Assembly (NCBI RefSeq): GCF_009857915.1
Contig: NZ_WWCM01000002.1
Location: 310,001 to 374,000 of the forward strand
Direction of reading: 5' to 3'
Origin: Duganella qianjiadongensis
Lineage (GTDB): Bacteria; Pseudomonadota; Gammaproteobacteria; Burkholderiales; Burkholderiaceae_D
DNA length: 64,000 nucleotides
In this document: positions 17,582 to 28,540 of the stretch, piece after piece
Position numbering within the stretch: position 1 is the first letter of the stretch
Layout: every line of letters begins with the position of its first letter
Made by a program: the position numbers and the translations under genes
The notes under the pieces: model-generated
Database searches by the model: none
Told to the model about the DNA's origin: nothing
What the model saw: only the letters and a program-made list of their open reading frames with translations

Positions 17582-19150
17582 ATGAACGCGTATCTGCAAT
17601 TTGATCAGGTCAGCAAAGTCTTCCCGGGCGTGAAGGCGCTCAACGGCGTGAGCTTCGCGGCCCATGCCGGCCAGGTACACGGCCTGCTCGGCGAAAACGG
17701 CGCGGGCAAATCCACCCTGCTGAAAATTCTCGGTGGCCAGTACAAGCCTGATGGCGGCCGCCTGCTCGTCAACGGTCAGGAATGCCGCTTCGGCAGCGCC
17801 AAGGATGCGATAGCTGCCGGTGTCGCCATCATCCATCAGGAGTTGCAATACGTGCCGGAACTGACGGTGGCCGAAAACGTGCTGCTGGGCCGCATGCCTA
17901 CCCGCTTCGGCCTGCTCGACAAGCCGCGTGCCTACCAGATCGTGGCCGAAAAGCTGGCGGCCATCGGCGTCGATCTGGCGCCGGACGCCAGGCTGGCCGA
18001 CCTGTCCATCGCCCAGCGCCAGATGGTGGAAATCTGCAAAGCCATCATGCAGGATGCCCAGGTCATCGCTTTCGACGAACCGACCTCCAGCCTGTCGCAC
18101 CGCGAAACGGAAATCCTGTTCCGGCTGGTGAAGGAACTGCGCGCCGAAGGCCGCACCCTGATCTACATCTCGCACCGGCTGGAAGAGCTGTACGAACTGT
18201 GCGACGCCTGCACCATCTTCCGCGATGGCCGCAAAATTGTCACCCATGATGTAATGGCCGAGGTGCCGCGCGAGCGCCTGATCAGCGACATGGTAGGCCG
18301 CGAACTGTCCGACATCTACGATTACCGCGCCCGCCCGCTGGGCAAGGAACGCCTGCAGGTACAAGGCCTGTCGGGTCAGCACATCAGCCAGCCGCAAAGC
18401 TTCAGCGTGCGTGCCGGCGAAGTGCTGGGCTTTTTCGGTCTGGTCGGCGCGGGCCGCAGCGAATTAATGCGCCTGCTGTACAACGCCGACGCACGCAAAT
18501 CCGGCAGCGTGCTGCTTGACGGCGCCGTGGTGCCGGCCAGCAGCCCGGCGGCGGCCATCAACGCCGGCATCGTGCTGTGTCCCGAAGACCGCAAGGAACA
18601 GGGCATACTGGCTACCGCTTCCGTGGCCGAGAACATCAACATCAGCGTGCGCCGGCTCGATCTGCTCGGTGGCCTGTTCCTGCGCCACCAGCGCGAGGCC
18701 GCACTGGCAGAACAATTCATCGCCCGCCTGCGCATCAAAACGCCGAACCGCCAGCAGGAAATCCGCCTGCTCTCGGGCGGCAACCAGCAGAAGGTGATAC
18801 TGGCGCGCTGGCTGGCCGAACCGGGCCTGAAAGTACTGATCCTCGACGAGCCTACCCGCGGCATCGACGTCGGCGCCAAGAACGACATCTACCGCATCAT
18901 TCACGAAGTGGCCGAGCAAGGCTGCTGCGTGATCGTGATTTCGAGCGAACTGCCGGAAGTGCTGGGCATTTCCGACCGCGTGATCGTGATGCGCGAAGGC
19001 CAGATCTGCGGCGAACTGCCGCGCGCTCAGGCCAGTGAAACCGCTGTGCTGGCGCTGGCCCTGCCCGATACGGCCGCAGCCAGCAGCATTACTGCCGAAC
19101 CTACCGAAACTATCGAATCTTCCGCCCTTCCTATCCGGAGCATTGCATGA
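17582..19150 (+). CDS. araG: Sugar ABC transporter ATP-binding protein, AraG-like
   Basis: This 522-residue protein has two tandem ABC ATPase domains, as in AraG/MglA/RbsA. The first has Walker [10 protein letters not shown] and Walker [12 protein letters not shown]; the second has GLVGAGRSE in place of Walker A, the signature LSGGNQQK and Walker [11 protein letters not shown]. It energises import of the sugar bound by the upstream AraF-like protein. A 30-residue Ala/Thr/Glu-rich tail is extra. Its stop overlaps the start of the permease gene (ATGA). Confidence 0.93.
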   Translation: MNAYLQFDQVSKVFPGVKALNGVSFAAHAGQVHGLLGENGAGKSTLLKILGGQYKPDGGRLLVNGQECRFGSAKDAIAAGVAIIHQELQYVPELTVAENVLLGRMPTRFGLLDKPRAYQIVAEKLAAIGVDLAPDARLADLSIAQRQMVEICKAIMQDAQVIAFDEPTSSLSHRETEILFRLVKELRAEGRTLIYISHRLEELYELCDACTIFRDGRKIVTHDVMAEVPRERLISDMVGRELSDIYDYRARPLGKERLQVQGLSGQHISQPQSFSVRAGEVLGFFGLVGAGRSELMRLLYNADARKSGSVLLDGAVVPASSPAAAINAGIVLCPEDRKEQGILATASVAENINISVRRLDLLGGLFLRHQREAALAEQFIARLRIKTPNRQQEIRLLSGGNQQKVILARWLAEPGLKVLILDEPTRGIDVGAKNDIYRIIHEVAEQGCCVIVISSELPEVLGISDRVIVMREGQICGELPRAQASETAVLALALPDTAAASSITAEPTETIESSALPIRSIA

Positions 19151-20130
19151 ACGTCGCACAAATGAATTCCGCCGCTACCCCCGCGGCCAACCCGCGCCAG
19201 CGCCAGTGGCTGGTGGACTACAGCATGCCGCTCGGCTATGTGGTGCTGTTCGCCGTGCTGTCGGCCACGGTGGAGAACTTCTTCTCGCTGACCAATGTGG
19301 TCGGCCTGATGCTGTCTGTCGCGCAGATCGGCATGGTAGCCTGCACCATGATGCTGTGTCTGGCCTCGCGTGACTTCGACCTGTCGGTCGGCTCCACCAT
19401 CGCCTTTGCCGGCGTGCTGGGCGCCATGGTGCTCGAACATACGGGCAGCGTACTGCTGGCCGTCGGTGCCGGTCTGGCGGCCGGCGCCATCATCGGCGCC
19501 GCCAACGGCGTGCTGATCGCCTACCTGCGCGTCAACGCCCTGATCGCCACGCTGGCCACCATGCTGATGGTGCGCGGGCTGGCCTTCATCGTCTCCAAAG
19601 GCCAGGCTGTGGGCATCAGCAACGACGCCTTCATCGATTTCGGCGATAGCCGCATCTTCGGCCTGCCGCTGCCGGTGCTGGTGTGCGCGGCCTGTTTCGT
19701 GGTGTTCGGCGTGCTGCTCAACCAGACCATCTTCGGCCGCAACACGCTGGCCATAGGCGGCAATCCGGAGGCGGCCCGTCTGGCCGGTGTGCAGGTGGAG
19801 CGCCTGCGCGTCTGGATCTTCCTGATACAGGGCGTGGTCACCGCCATGGCCGGCCTGATACTGGCCTCGCGTATCACCAGCGGCCAGCCTAACGCAGCGC
19901 AGGGCTTCGAGCTGGACGTAATCTCGGCCTGCGTGCTGGGCGGGGTGTCCCTGCTCGGTGGTAAGGCACGCATCTTCGGTGTGCTGATCGGCGTGCTGAT
20001 CATGGGCACGGTAGAAAACGTGATGAACCTGCTCGACGTGGACGCCTTCTACCAGTACCTGATGCGCGGCGTGATCCTGCTCGCTGCCGTGCTGCTGGAC
20101 CAGCTGAAAACCCGCGGCGAGCGCCGCTAA
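19147..20130 (+). CDS. araH: Sugar ABC transporter permease, AraH-like
   Basis: The 327-residue membrane protein belongs to the BPD_transp_2 family. It has about nine hydrophobic segments and the typical [40 protein letters not shown] and [18 protein letters not shown] blocks. It forms the channel of the araFGH-type importer. The start overlaps araG by 4 bases. A strong terminator follows 50 bases after the stop, closing the dgoD-bga-araFGH operon. Confidence 0.93.
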   Translation: MNVAQMNSAATPAANPRQRQWLVDYSMPLGYVVLFAVLSATVENFFSLTNVVGLMLSVAQIGMVACTMMLCLASRDFDLSVGSTIAFAGVLGAMVLEHTGSVLLAVGAGLAAGAIIGAANGVLIAYLRVNALIATLATMLMVRGLAFIVSKGQAVGISNDAFIDFGDSRIFGLPLPVLVCAACFVVFGVLLNQTIFGRNTLAIGGNPEAARLAGVQVERLRVWIFLIQGVVTAMAGLILASRITSGQPNAAQGFELDVISACVLGGVSLLGGKARIFGVLIGVLIMGTVENVMNLLDVDAFYQYLMRGVILLAAVLLDQLKTRGERR

Positions 20131-20179
20131 GCCTTAACGTCCCCCTGCGGCACGAGCACCGTGCCGGCGACGCAGAATC

Positions 20180-20210
20180 GGGCTTGAGCCGCCGCTCAAG
20201 CCCGTTTTCG
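20180..20210 (+). terminator. Terminator of the dgoD-bga-araFGH operon
   Basis: A perfect 10-bp stem GGGCTTGAGC (20180-20189) with GCTCAAGCCC (20194-20203), loop CGCC, is followed by GTTTTCG. Confidence 0.9.
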
Positions 20211-20273
20211 TATCCTCCAAGCAAGAATCCTCCCGGAAGATGTGCTTTTTTGCGCTTGCGCAAATTTTACGCC

Positions 20274-20302
20274 TTGAAATGGCCAAGGGTCGTCCCTATA
20301 AT
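20274..20302 (+). promoter_or_regulatory. groESL promoter, near-consensus sigma-70
   Basis: TTGAAA (20274-20279) and TATAAT (20297-20302) are separated by exactly 17 bases. The same DNA reads CTTGAAA and CCCTATAA, which also resembles a sigma-32 promoter. The -10 element runs into the CIRCE operator, so a bound HrcA would block the start site. Confidence 0.85.
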
Positions 20303-20328
20303 TGGCACTCGATACGGAGGAGTGCTAA
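20302..20328. promoter_or_regulatory. CIRCE operator (HrcA binding site)
   Basis: TTGGCACTC and GAGTGCTAA are separated by 9 bases (GATACGGAG), matching the CIRCE consensus TTAGCACTC-N9-GAGTGCTAA with one change. It lies about 85 bases before groES. HrcA, not encoded in this window, would repress groESL here until heat stress. Confidence 0.95.
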
Positions 20329-20413
20329 CAGCCTGCTTCGTTAAATTTCCGCTGCGGCAACCTTGTTGAAGCGGCAACAAACTGTACCATTGTTAATCAT
20401 TAAGGAGTTTTGT

Positions 20414-20704
20414 ATGAACCTTCGCCCTTTGAACGATCGCGTAATCGTCAAACGCCTCGACCAGGAAACCAAAACTGCGTCCGGCCTGATCATCCCTGAT
20501 GCGGCTGCTGAGAAACCGGATCAAGGCGAAGTCCTGGCTGTCGGCAATGGCAAGATTCTGGAAGACGGCAAAGTCCGTCCACTGGATGTCAAAGTAGGCG
20601 ACCGCGTTCTGTTCGGCAAATACGCCGGCCAGACCGTCAAAGTTGACGGTCAAGAACTGATGGTGATGCGCGAAGAAGACATCATGGCCATCGTGGTCAA
20701 GTAA
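20414..20704 (+). CDS. groES: Co-chaperonin GroES
   Basis: GroES is the heptameric lid of the GroEL chamber. The 96-residue protein starts [18 protein letters not shown] and contains the mobile loop [15 protein letters not shown] and the ending DIMAIV. AAGGAG precedes the ATG; an upstream in-frame ATG at 20363 would add 17 residues unlike the family. It is followed by groEL after 45 bases and is controlled by the CIRCE and promoter described above. Confidence 0.98.
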   Translation: MNLRPLNDRVIVKRLDQETKTASGLIIPDAAAEKPDQGEVLAVGNGKILEDGKVRPLDVKVGDRVLFGKYAGQTVKVDGQELMVMREEDIMAIVVK

Positions 20705-20716
20705 GACCTGCGATAG

Positions 20717-22396
<1,680 letters not shown>

Positions 22397-22440
22397 TACC
22401 GCAGGGACGGCAGCGCCGTCCCTGTGCCAGCCTCGCTAGC

Positions 22441-22472
22441 AAAAAGGGCAGATCTCGCGATCTGCCCTTTTT
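22441..22472. terminator. Bidirectional terminator after groEL
   Basis: A perfect 14-bp stem (AAAAAGGGCAGATC, loop TCGC, and its complement) has a T run on both strands. It ends groESL from the left and the 22492-22917 gene from the right. Confidence 0.93.
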
Positions 22473-22491
22473 GCTTTGCGAACTATCAGAT

Positions 22492-22917
22492 TCAGACGTC
22501 GTGGTAGGCCGCTTCCAGTTCTTCGCGGCGCGGTGTGTCGGCGATATGCACGATCAGGGTTTCGCGCAGCGCCAGCGCCGGATGGGCGGCACGGTGACGG
22601 GCATACCAGAACACTTCTTCCAGTTCGTCGTCATCATGGGCGGTGACCACCACGGCGCGTTCAGCCGGCACATCGTCGTAATCGGCCGCTTCCAGCGCGG
22701 CATCTTCCAGCGCTTCGCGCCATGCTTCACAGTCTTTGCCCCACACCAGCGCCAGCATGCAGCCCGATTCCACCAGGCCGCGCGCCAGTTCCCACATGCT
22801 CATTTCGGCGACTTCGCCATCCAGCACAAGGATGACCTGAAACTGCCCCATGCCCTTGAGTTCAGGCAGCGGACTAGCGGGAGTGAGGTGCAGATATTTG
22901 AGCGTATGGTTTTGCAT
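22492..22917 (-). CDS. Conserved protein of unknown function
   Basis: I do not recognise this 141-residue acidic protein with certainty. It has an alpha/beta pattern: strands YLHLTP, FQVILVLD, LALVWG, AVVVTAHDD and ETLIVHIAD alternate with helices such as MWELARGLVES and CEAWREALEDAALEA. There is no signal peptide or membrane segment, so it should be cytoplasmic. The gene lies 32 bases downstream of the GH53 galactanase on the same strand and could be read with that operon, but nothing in it points to sugar metabolism. It ends at the groEL terminator. Confidence 0.75.
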   Translation of the reverse strand: MQNHTLKYLHLTPASPLPELKGMGQFQVILVLDGEVAEMSMWELARGLVESGCMLALVWGKDCEAWREALEDAALEAADYDDVPAERAVVVTAHDDDELEEVFWYARHRAAHPALALRETLIVHIADTPRREELEAAYHDV

Positions 22918-22949
22918 GGGATGGCTACTCGGCTATGACGTCCGGCATT

Positions 22950-23939
22950 CTAGAACGGGTCCATAGCCGGTGTAAACTTGCCGGCCGCGTCAAGCGCGCC
23001 CATGGTGTAGCCCTGCCAGCCCGGATAGGCTTGCGGCTCCCAGTAGAACACCCCGAGACCGTTGCTGCCTAGCGCCTTGGTCTTGCTCAGCAAATCCGCC
23101 AGCATGGCTTTGGCCGTGGCGCTCTGGGTCCAGTCCATGCCGACTTCCGTTACCATCACCGGCTTGGCATAGCGCGCCACCATATCCCACATATTGGTGG
23201 AGATTTTGGCGTTGTAACTGGCCCAGTCCGATGCCGGCGGATAGTGCGACATGCCGATCACATCCCACTTGGCGCCCGCCCCTTTTACGCCGTCAAAGAA
23301 CCAGCGGAACACGGCGTTGTCGTAACCATTCGCCAGATGCACGATCACCTTGGCATTCGGGTAGACGGCCTTGGTGGCGTTGTAGCCGCTGTTGATCAAC
23401 TGGGCCAGATTGGCGAAGCTGCTGGTTTTCCCTTCCGGCCACAGCATGCCGCTATTGATCTCGTTGCCCACCTGTACCCACTCGACTGTGATGCCGTTGC
23501 TTTTCAGGTAGCTCAATATACCCTGCGTGTGGCTGTACACATCGTTATTCAACTGGCTCAGCGTATGGCTAGCCCATGCTGCAGGCTTGGTCTGCTGACC
23601 CGGATCGGCCCAGCCGTCGCTGTAATGGAAGTCGATCAAGATGCGCTGGCCCTGTGCCGCCGCGCGTTTGGCCTTGTACAGCACGTCCGCGCCATCATTC
23701 CAGCCGCCGGACGGATTGACCCACACGCGCAGGCGGATGGCATTCACCTGCAGATTTTTCAGCAGCACGAACGGGTCGGTCTTGACGCCGCTACTGTTAT
23801 AGAACGCATAGCCGCTGGCCTCCTGCTGGCTAACCCAGCTGACATCGGCTCCGTTGGCAAAGGTGGCAGCCTGCGCTGCCATACCCCACATCAGACTCGC
23901 TGCAGCTAGCCAGCCTGCCAGACGCTTTTCCAGTTTCAT
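22950..23939 (-). CDS. GH53 arabinogalactan endo-beta-1,4-galactanase
   Basis: This exported enzyme cuts beta-1,4-galactan side chains of pectin or type I arabinogalactan. The 329-residue protein has a signal peptide (about 1-23, ending MAAQAA) and a GH53 barrel with FANGADVSWV, VNAIRLRVWVNP, DFHYSDGWADPGQQ, the acid/base Glu160 in VGNEINSGMLWPEG and the nucleophile Glu265 in VTEVGMDW. The ATG at 23939 follows GGAG; the frame stays open upstream but encodes only an Arg-rich non-coding-like stretch. It is last in the leftward dgoK-dgoA-lactonase-galactanase cluster, which links galactan attack to galactonate breakdown. Confidence 0.94.
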   Translation of the reverse strand: MKLEKRLAGWLAAASLMWGMAAQAATFANGADVSWVSQQEASGYAFYNSSGVKTDPFVLLKNLQVNAIRLRVWVNPSGGWNDGADVLYKAKRAAAQGQRILIDFHYSDGWADPGQQTKPAAWASHTLSQLNNDVYSHTQGILSYLKSNGITVEWVQVGNEINSGMLWPEGKTSSFANLAQLINSGYNATKAVYPNAKVIVHLANGYDNAVFRWFFDGVKGAGAKWDVIGMSHYPPASDWASYNAKISTNMWDMVARYAKPVMVTEVGMDWTQSATAKAMLADLLSKTKALGSNGLGVFYWEPQAYPGWQGYTMGALDAAGKFTPAMDPF

Positions 23940-24039
23940 TTTTATGTCTCCTACTTTGTTTTTGTTGAAGCGACTACCAAAAACCGGCGCGCAGCAGCAC
24001 CTGCCGCTGCGCACGCGGCACCTAAAAAACGGGGATGGT

Positions 24040-24060
24040 GCGCTGGCAGAACGCCAGCGC
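24040..24060 (-). promoter_or_regulatory. Stem-loop between lactonase and galactanase genes
   Basis: GCGCTGGC and its complement are spaced by 5 bases in the 131-bp gap. On the minus strand a T run follows only 9 bases later (complement of 24024-24029), so it is a weak terminator or an mRNA processing and stability hairpin that could set galactanase level apart from the upstream genes. Confidence 0.5.
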
Positions 24061-24070
24061 TTACTTGAGA

Positions 24071-24952
24071 CTAGCCGTAGCAGTAAGCGGCCACGCCGGG
24101 CACGGCTACGCGCGCCGCAAACAGCGCGCCGCTCAGAGGATAGGCTTGCAGCTGTTGCGGCGTATTGTCTTCGCATGCCGTGGTGATGTAGAGCGTGCGC
24201 AGATCGTCGCCGCCCAGCGTGCACGAGGCCGGATTACGGGCCGCCACGGTGACGGTTTCCAGCAGCGTGGCATCCGGCGCATAACGGCACACGCGGCCGC
24301 CGCCCCACTGGGCAACCCACAGGCAGCCTTCGCTATCGACCGTCATGCCGTCCGGCGCACCTTCGTCGCCTTCGAACTGGCGCCACAGGCGCGGCTGGCC
24401 CAGCGTGCCATCGGCTGCCAGCGGATAGGCGTAGATGCGGCCCTCATAGCTATCGGTGTGGTACAGCGTGGCGCCATCAGGACTCAGCGCCGGGCCATTG
24501 CAGATATGGTAGTTGTCGTCGGCGATGCTCAGACTCTGGTCGGGCGCCAGCCGGAACAAACGTCCTGCGGCCTGCGCATAATCGCTGTTGTGCATGGAGC
24601 CGGCCCAGATACGGCCCGTGCTATCGGCCTTGGCATCGTTCATGCGCAGGCCGCTGCCTTGGGCGAACGGACGCGCCACATAGTCGATGCGCACTTGCGG
24701 CTCCAGCCAGATGCGCGCAATGCCGTCGCGCAGGCCGGCCATGAAACCGTCGCCATCGCGGCGCGGCACCAGCCAGCAGATATAGTCGGGCATCTCCCAG
24801 CGGTGCTGCTGGCCGTCGGCCAGATCAAGCGCATGCAGCGCGCAGCCTTTCAGATCGACGAAATACAGGCGGTTCTGCTGTGCCATCCACAGCGGCCCTT
24901 CGCCCAGTTGCGCGCCCAGTGGCCAGATGCACTGCGCTTCCTGCTTGCTCAT
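24071..24952 (-). CDS. SMP-30 family sugar lactonase
   Basis: The 293-residue beta-propeller enzyme has the metal ligand motif LGEGPLW near the N-terminus, GLRMNDAKADSTGRIWAGSM, NGPALSPDG and PDGMTVDSEG, matching active gluconolactonases and galactono- or arabinono-lactonases. It would hydrolyse D-galactono-1,4-lactone to galactonate, the step before DgoD. GGAGAA precedes the ATG at 24952; an ATG 11 codons upstream has no such site. It lies 49 bases after dgoA in the same leftward operon. Confidence 0.88.
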   Translation of the reverse strand: MSKQEAQCIWPLGAQLGEGPLWMAQQNRLYFVDLKGCALHALDLADGQQHRWEMPDYICWLVPRRDGDGFMAGLRDGIARIWLEPQVRIDYVARPFAQGSGLRMNDAKADSTGRIWAGSMHNSDYAQAAGRLFRLAPDQSLSIADDNYHICNGPALSPDGATLYHTDSYEGRIYAYPLAADGTLGQPRLWRQFEGDEGAPDGMTVDSEGCLWVAQWGGGRVCRYAPDATLLETVTVAARNPASCTLGGDDLRTLYITTACEDNTPQQLQAYPLSGALFAARVAVPGVAAYCYG

Positions 24953-25001
24953 ACGCTGTTCTCCAGAATTCGAATCCGCCATCATAAAACCAAACGGCAG
25001 C

Positions 25002-25622
25002 TTACAGTGCGCTCAGGCTGCGCCACTGCTGCATATAGGCCTCGGCGCGGCGGCGCAATTCGTCCAGCGCTACGCCTGGCGTGTACAGCTGGCCGCCGAT
25101 GCCGAAGCCGGTGGCGCCGGCCAGCTTCCAGCCTGCCATATTGTCTGGCGTGATGCCGCCCACCGGCCATACGGGCGTACCCGCCGGCAGCACGCTGTTG
25201 AAGGCTTTCAGGCCCGCATGGCCCACCATATCGCAAGGGAATATCTTCAGCGCGTGAGCACCGGCATCGAGCGCTGCAAACGCTTCGGTTGGGGTGGCCA
25301 CGCCGGGCGCGCAATACATGCCCAGTTCGGCCGCACGGCTGATCACGGCAGGCACGCAGTTAGGCGACACCAGCAGACGGCCACCGGCAGCATGCACGGC
25401 CTCCACATGCGCCACCGTCAGCATGGTGCCGCCCCCCACCAGCGCATCGGGAAAGCGCTGCGACAGCGCAGCAATCGCTTCCAGTGCGCCGGGCCGGTTG
25501 AGCGGCACTTCCAGCGCGCGGAAGCCCGCCTGATACAGCACTTCGCCTACCGCGACGGCATCGGCAGGAGGCAAACCGCGCAGAATGGCGACCAGAGGTA
25601 CAGCAGGATGGGACAGTGGCAT
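25002..25622 (-). CDS. dgoA: 2-dehydro-3-deoxy-6-phosphogalactonate aldolase
   Basis: DgoA splits 2-keto-3-deoxy-6-phosphogalactonate into pyruvate and glyceraldehyde-3-phosphate. The 206-residue protein has the class I KDPG/KDPGal aldolase features: LVAILRGL with the catalytic Glu region after it (FRALEVPLNRPGALE), VGGGTML, SPNC, and the Schiff-base lysine in ALKIFPCDMVG. VWPVGGITPDNM follows. The ATG at 25622 lies 20 bases after dgoK; the frame extends upstream into dgoK but has no conserved sequence there. Confidence 0.95.
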   Translation of the reverse strand: MPLSHPAVPLVAILRGLPPADAVAVGEVLYQAGFRALEVPLNRPGALEAIAALSQRFPDALVGGGTMLTVAHVEAVHAAGGRLLVSPNCVPAVISRAAELGMYCAPGVATPTEAFAALDAGAHALKIFPCDMVGHAGLKAFNSVLPAGTPVWPVGGITPDNMAGWKLAGATGFGIGGQLYTPGVALDELRRRAEAYMQQWRSLSAL

Positions 25623-25642
25623 GGTGTCTTCAATCAAAAAAA

Positions 25643-26536
25643 TCACAGGAAAAACTGCCGGGCGGCGGCGCGGAACACGGAGTGGGGATCGAGCACCGTG
25701 CAAGGCAGATCGAAATGGCTGGCCGCCTGCGCATAGCGCTGCGCCAGTGCCGGGCTGCCGATCACGGTAATACCGCCAGCGCCCGCAGCCGAACGGGCGG
25801 CCGCGCTAAATTCGGCGCCTATCAGCAGGCCGCTGACTACAGCCGTTGCCTGCTGCGCCGGAGCCGCCTTGGCCACTACGCCGGCGCGCACGCGAAACAG
25901 GGTGTTGGATAGCGGTGCGCCAAGCGCGGCCTGCTGCAAGCCGGCTGTGTAGCCTTCGGCATCGGCGGCATCGCCTTTCATCATGGCCGACAGCGTGCCG
26001 CCCGCCGACAGCATGGCAAACAGCTCGCCCGTCATATAGGTCGATATGGACTGCATCACGCCATCACGCAGCAGCACCCATTTGCTATGGGTGCCGGGCA
26101 GCACCAGCCAGCCGTCACGGTGCCCCAGTGCCACGGCGCCCAGTAGCTGGGTTTCCTCGCCGCGCATGACATCGACTGCCGTGCCGCTGCGGTAGCAGTA
26201 GCCGGGCACGATGCGGCAGCGCCCGGCCCAAGCCGGGTCCTGCACAGCCGCCAGATGGGCCGGCAGATACTGCAGCGCTACCGCACTATCGAGATAATCG
26301 ACTTCCTGCCAGCCGGAGGCGCTGCCGACCATGCCGGACATCACCACCGGCACCTGTGCGCCCACGCCCATCGTCTGGCACAGCTGCGCCAGCGCGGCGC
26401 TGAAATGTTCGCGCCCGCCCACAGCCAGCATGCCCAGGCCATCTTCATGCTCGGCCAGACACTGGCCCTGTTGATTGATCAGATAAGCGCGGCGGTTGCT
26501 GGTACCCCAGTCCACCGCCAGAAGTTGTTTGTCCAC
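25643..26536 (-). CDS. dgoK: 2-dehydro-3-deoxygalactonokinase
   Basis: DgoK phosphorylates 2-keto-3-deoxygalactonate at C6 with ATP. The 297-residue protein begins LLAVDWGTSNRRAYL, the phosphate-1 motif of the family, followed by VMSGMVGSASGWQEV, MRGEETQLLGA and VLPGTHSKWVLL. It is the first gene of the leftward operon, so the 151-bp gap to 26688 must hold its promoter. Together with dgoA and dgoD it completes galactonate catabolism. Confidence 0.95.
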   Translation of the reverse strand: MDKQLLAVDWGTSNRRAYLINQQGQCLAEHEDGLGMLAVGGREHFSAALAQLCQTMGVGAQVPVVMSGMVGSASGWQEVDYLDSAVALQYLPAHLAAVQDPAWAGRCRIVPGYCYRSGTAVDVMRGEETQLLGAVALGHRDGWLVLPGTHSKWVLLRDGVMQSISTYMTGELFAMLSAGGTLSAMMKGDAADAEGYTAGLQQAALGAPLSNTLFRVRAGVVAKAAPAQQATAVVSGLLIGAEFSAAARSAAGAGGITVIGSPALAQRYAQAASHFDLPCTVLDPHSVFRAAARQFFL

Positions 26537-26687
26537 GTTGCAGTATCCCTAAGCTGATGCTGCAGCCATGGTAAGCAAAACCGCCTTCCGCCTCCAATGA
26601 ATTATCTCGCCCGACTAATACGAAAATAGTATAGGCAGCGCCGAAAAAGGCCCGAAATCGTTGCCCCTACAGTAGCTTTGGTTTAGT

Positions 26688-27299
26688 ATGGCCGACAATA
26701 ATGTTGCCCAGGTCAGCAAGTTTATGGAATCGCATACCCAGTCCTCCCGAAATCTGTTTCTCGCAGGCGTGATCGCCGGAGCGACCCTACTGGGCGGAGG
26801 GCTTTATTTCGCTAACCAGACACAGGCCGGCGCCCCCGGCGTTACGGCCCCTGCCCTGCCGGCGGCCAGCGCCAGCAGCAGCACTGCCGCCAGCGGCCCT
26901 GCCAGCACGGCCAGCGCGCCGCGCGCCAGCAGCGCTCCGGCGCCCGTGGCAACGGCCGAAGCCCACCACCTGCATAGCAAGGAACAGAGCGCCGCAGCGC
27001 TGATGGCCCTGCCGGAACTGCAGGCATGGTCGGCCATCATCGAAAAGAACTCGGGCGGCAAATCGCACGGCGCCCTGATCGAATACGACCCCACGCCGCG
27101 CAAGCTCAACGGCAAGCTGTACTATCAGTTCAGCTTTGTCGACAACAGCAGCGATGCCGCCCAGCGCTGGGAAAGCTTCCTCGTTTCGTCCAGCGACGAC
27201 GAGATACTGGTGGAAGACGCCAGCACCGATGAAGTCATCAGTCTGGCGCGCTGGCGCCGTGAAAAACACCCGGCCAAGCGCACCAGCATCGACGGTTAA
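26688..27299 (+). CDS. Membrane-anchored protein of unknown function
   Basis: I do not recognise this 203-residue protein. One hydrophobic segment at about residues 23-43 (FLAGVIAGATLLGGGLYFA) is followed by an Ala/Ser/Pro-rich linker (about 48-90) and a soluble domain of about 105 residues with KLNGKLYYQFSFVDNSSDAA and DEILVEDASTDEVISLARWR. The topology suggests an inner-membrane anchor with a periplasmic domain. The start is uncertain: 26688 and the in-frame ATG 12 codons later both lack a strong ribosome site. Its stop overlaps the end of the convergent MFS gene by 4 bases. Confidence 0.7.
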   Translation: MADNNVAQVSKFMESHTQSSRNLFLAGVIAGATLLGGGLYFANQTQAGAPGVTAPALPAASASSSTAASGPASTASAPRASSAPAPVATAEAHHLHSKEQSAAALMALPELQAWSAIIEKNSGGKSHGALIEYDPTPRKLNGKLYYQFSFVDNSSDAAQRWESFLVSSSDDEILVEDASTDEVISLARWRREKHPAKRTSIDG

Positions 27300-28540
27300 G
27301 CCTTGGCTGCCAGCGGTGCCGGCGTCACGCCGGCACCCACCCGGCCTATCCACAGCACGGAAAACAGCGTCAGCCCCACGGCCAGCCAGCCATTCAGGCC
27401 ATAGCCGCTGATATGCCCGCCCGCTTCCGTGTGCAGCAGCAAGCCACCCAGCAGCGCCCCCACGCCATTGCCCATCGACTGGATCGCCGAGTTAGTGCTG
27501 AGGAAAGCGCCGCGCCGTGCCGGCTGCGGCACTGTCGTCATCAGCGCCTGCAGCGGAATATTCCGCCCCGATAGCGCCATCATGAAGAACGGGAAGAACA
27601 GCATCACACCCCACAGCGGCAGTTGCGGCATATGGGTCATGAACAGTATCGGCAGCAGCGAGAACAGCGCCACGGCGCGGTAGACGAACTGCGGCCCGGC
27701 TTTATCCGACCAGCGGCCGATGCGGCGCGCGCTGAACAGCGTGGCCACCCCGCCCGCCAGATACACGAAAGTGATTTCGGCCGGCTGCACGCCGTTGTTA
27801 TTGACCAGCACCGGCGAGATAAACGGTATCACCAGCATCCCCGTCAGCATGTTCACGCCGGACAGCAGAAAGGCTTTCTGGTGGCCGGGCACGCGGTACA
27901 GCGCCAGCAGCTCGGGCAGCACCTGCGCCAGCGGCACGCGCCGCGCCAGATGGCTATCGAGCGCAGGCAGCACGCGCCACGCCGCCGCCCAGATCAGCAG
28001 CGAGAACACTACCAGCAGGTAGAACGGCGAGGCCCAACCGTAGTGGGCCGCCAGCATCACGCCGGTCGGCACGCCCGCCACGGCGGCCAGACTGAAGGAC
28101 GTCATGACGATGCCGGTGGCGGCGCCGCGCCGCTCGGCCGGTATCAGGTCACCGATGATAGCCATGATGATGGAAGCGAGCACGCCGCCGGTCAGACCGG
28201 CAAAGGCGCGCGACAGCACCAGTACATGGAAATTGGGCGCCACCGCACAGGCCAGATTCGAGACGGTGAACAGGGCAAACATGGTCAGCAGCAGCCGTTT
28301 GCGGTCAAAGCGGTCGATATACATGGAGGCCAGCAGGCCGGAGATACCGGCGCACCACGCATAGGCGGAGACGGCGCCCGACACGGCAGCCGGGGAAATG
28401 TCGAAAGCACGCATCAGCTGCGGTGCCAGCGGCATCATCACCATGAAATCCATGATCACGGTGAACTGGGTCAGCGCCAGCAGCCACAGCACGATGCGCT
28501 CGCGCGCCGGTGCCGCTGGATGAGTCACCGCCCGACTCAT
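27296..28540 (-). CDS. MFS transporter, DHA1 drug-efflux type
   Basis: The 414-residue permease has about 12 membrane segments. It shows the DHA1 motif A between segments 2 and 3 (MYIDRFDRKRLLL) and motif C-like GVPTGVMLA in segment 5, typical of proton-driven exporters. Its start overlaps the stop of the PadR gene (ATGA), so the pair is translationally coupled and the pump is presumably induced when PadR binds its effector. The substrate is unknown; the His-rich PadR hints at metal or metal-chelate stress, but this is inference. Confidence 0.88.
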   Translation of the reverse strand: MSRAVTHPAAPARERIVLWLLALTQFTVIMDFMVMMPLAPQLMRAFDISPAAVSGAVSAYAWCAGISGLLASMYIDRFDRKRLLLTMFALFTVSNLACAVAPNFHVLVLSRAFAGLTGGVLASIIMAIIGDLIPAERRGAATGIVMTSFSLAAVAGVPTGVMLAAHYGWASPFYLLVVFSLLIWAAAWRVLPALDSHLARRVPLAQVLPELLALYRVPGHQKAFLLSGVNMLTGMLVIPFISPVLVNNNGVQPAEITFVYLAGGVATLFSARRIGRWSDKAGPQFVYRAVALFSLLPILFMTHMPQLPLWGVMLFFPFFMMALSGRNIPLQALMTTVPQPARRGAFLSTNSAIQSMGNGVGALLGGLLLHTEAGGHISGYGLNGWLAVGLTLFSVLWIGRVGAGVTPAPLAAKA

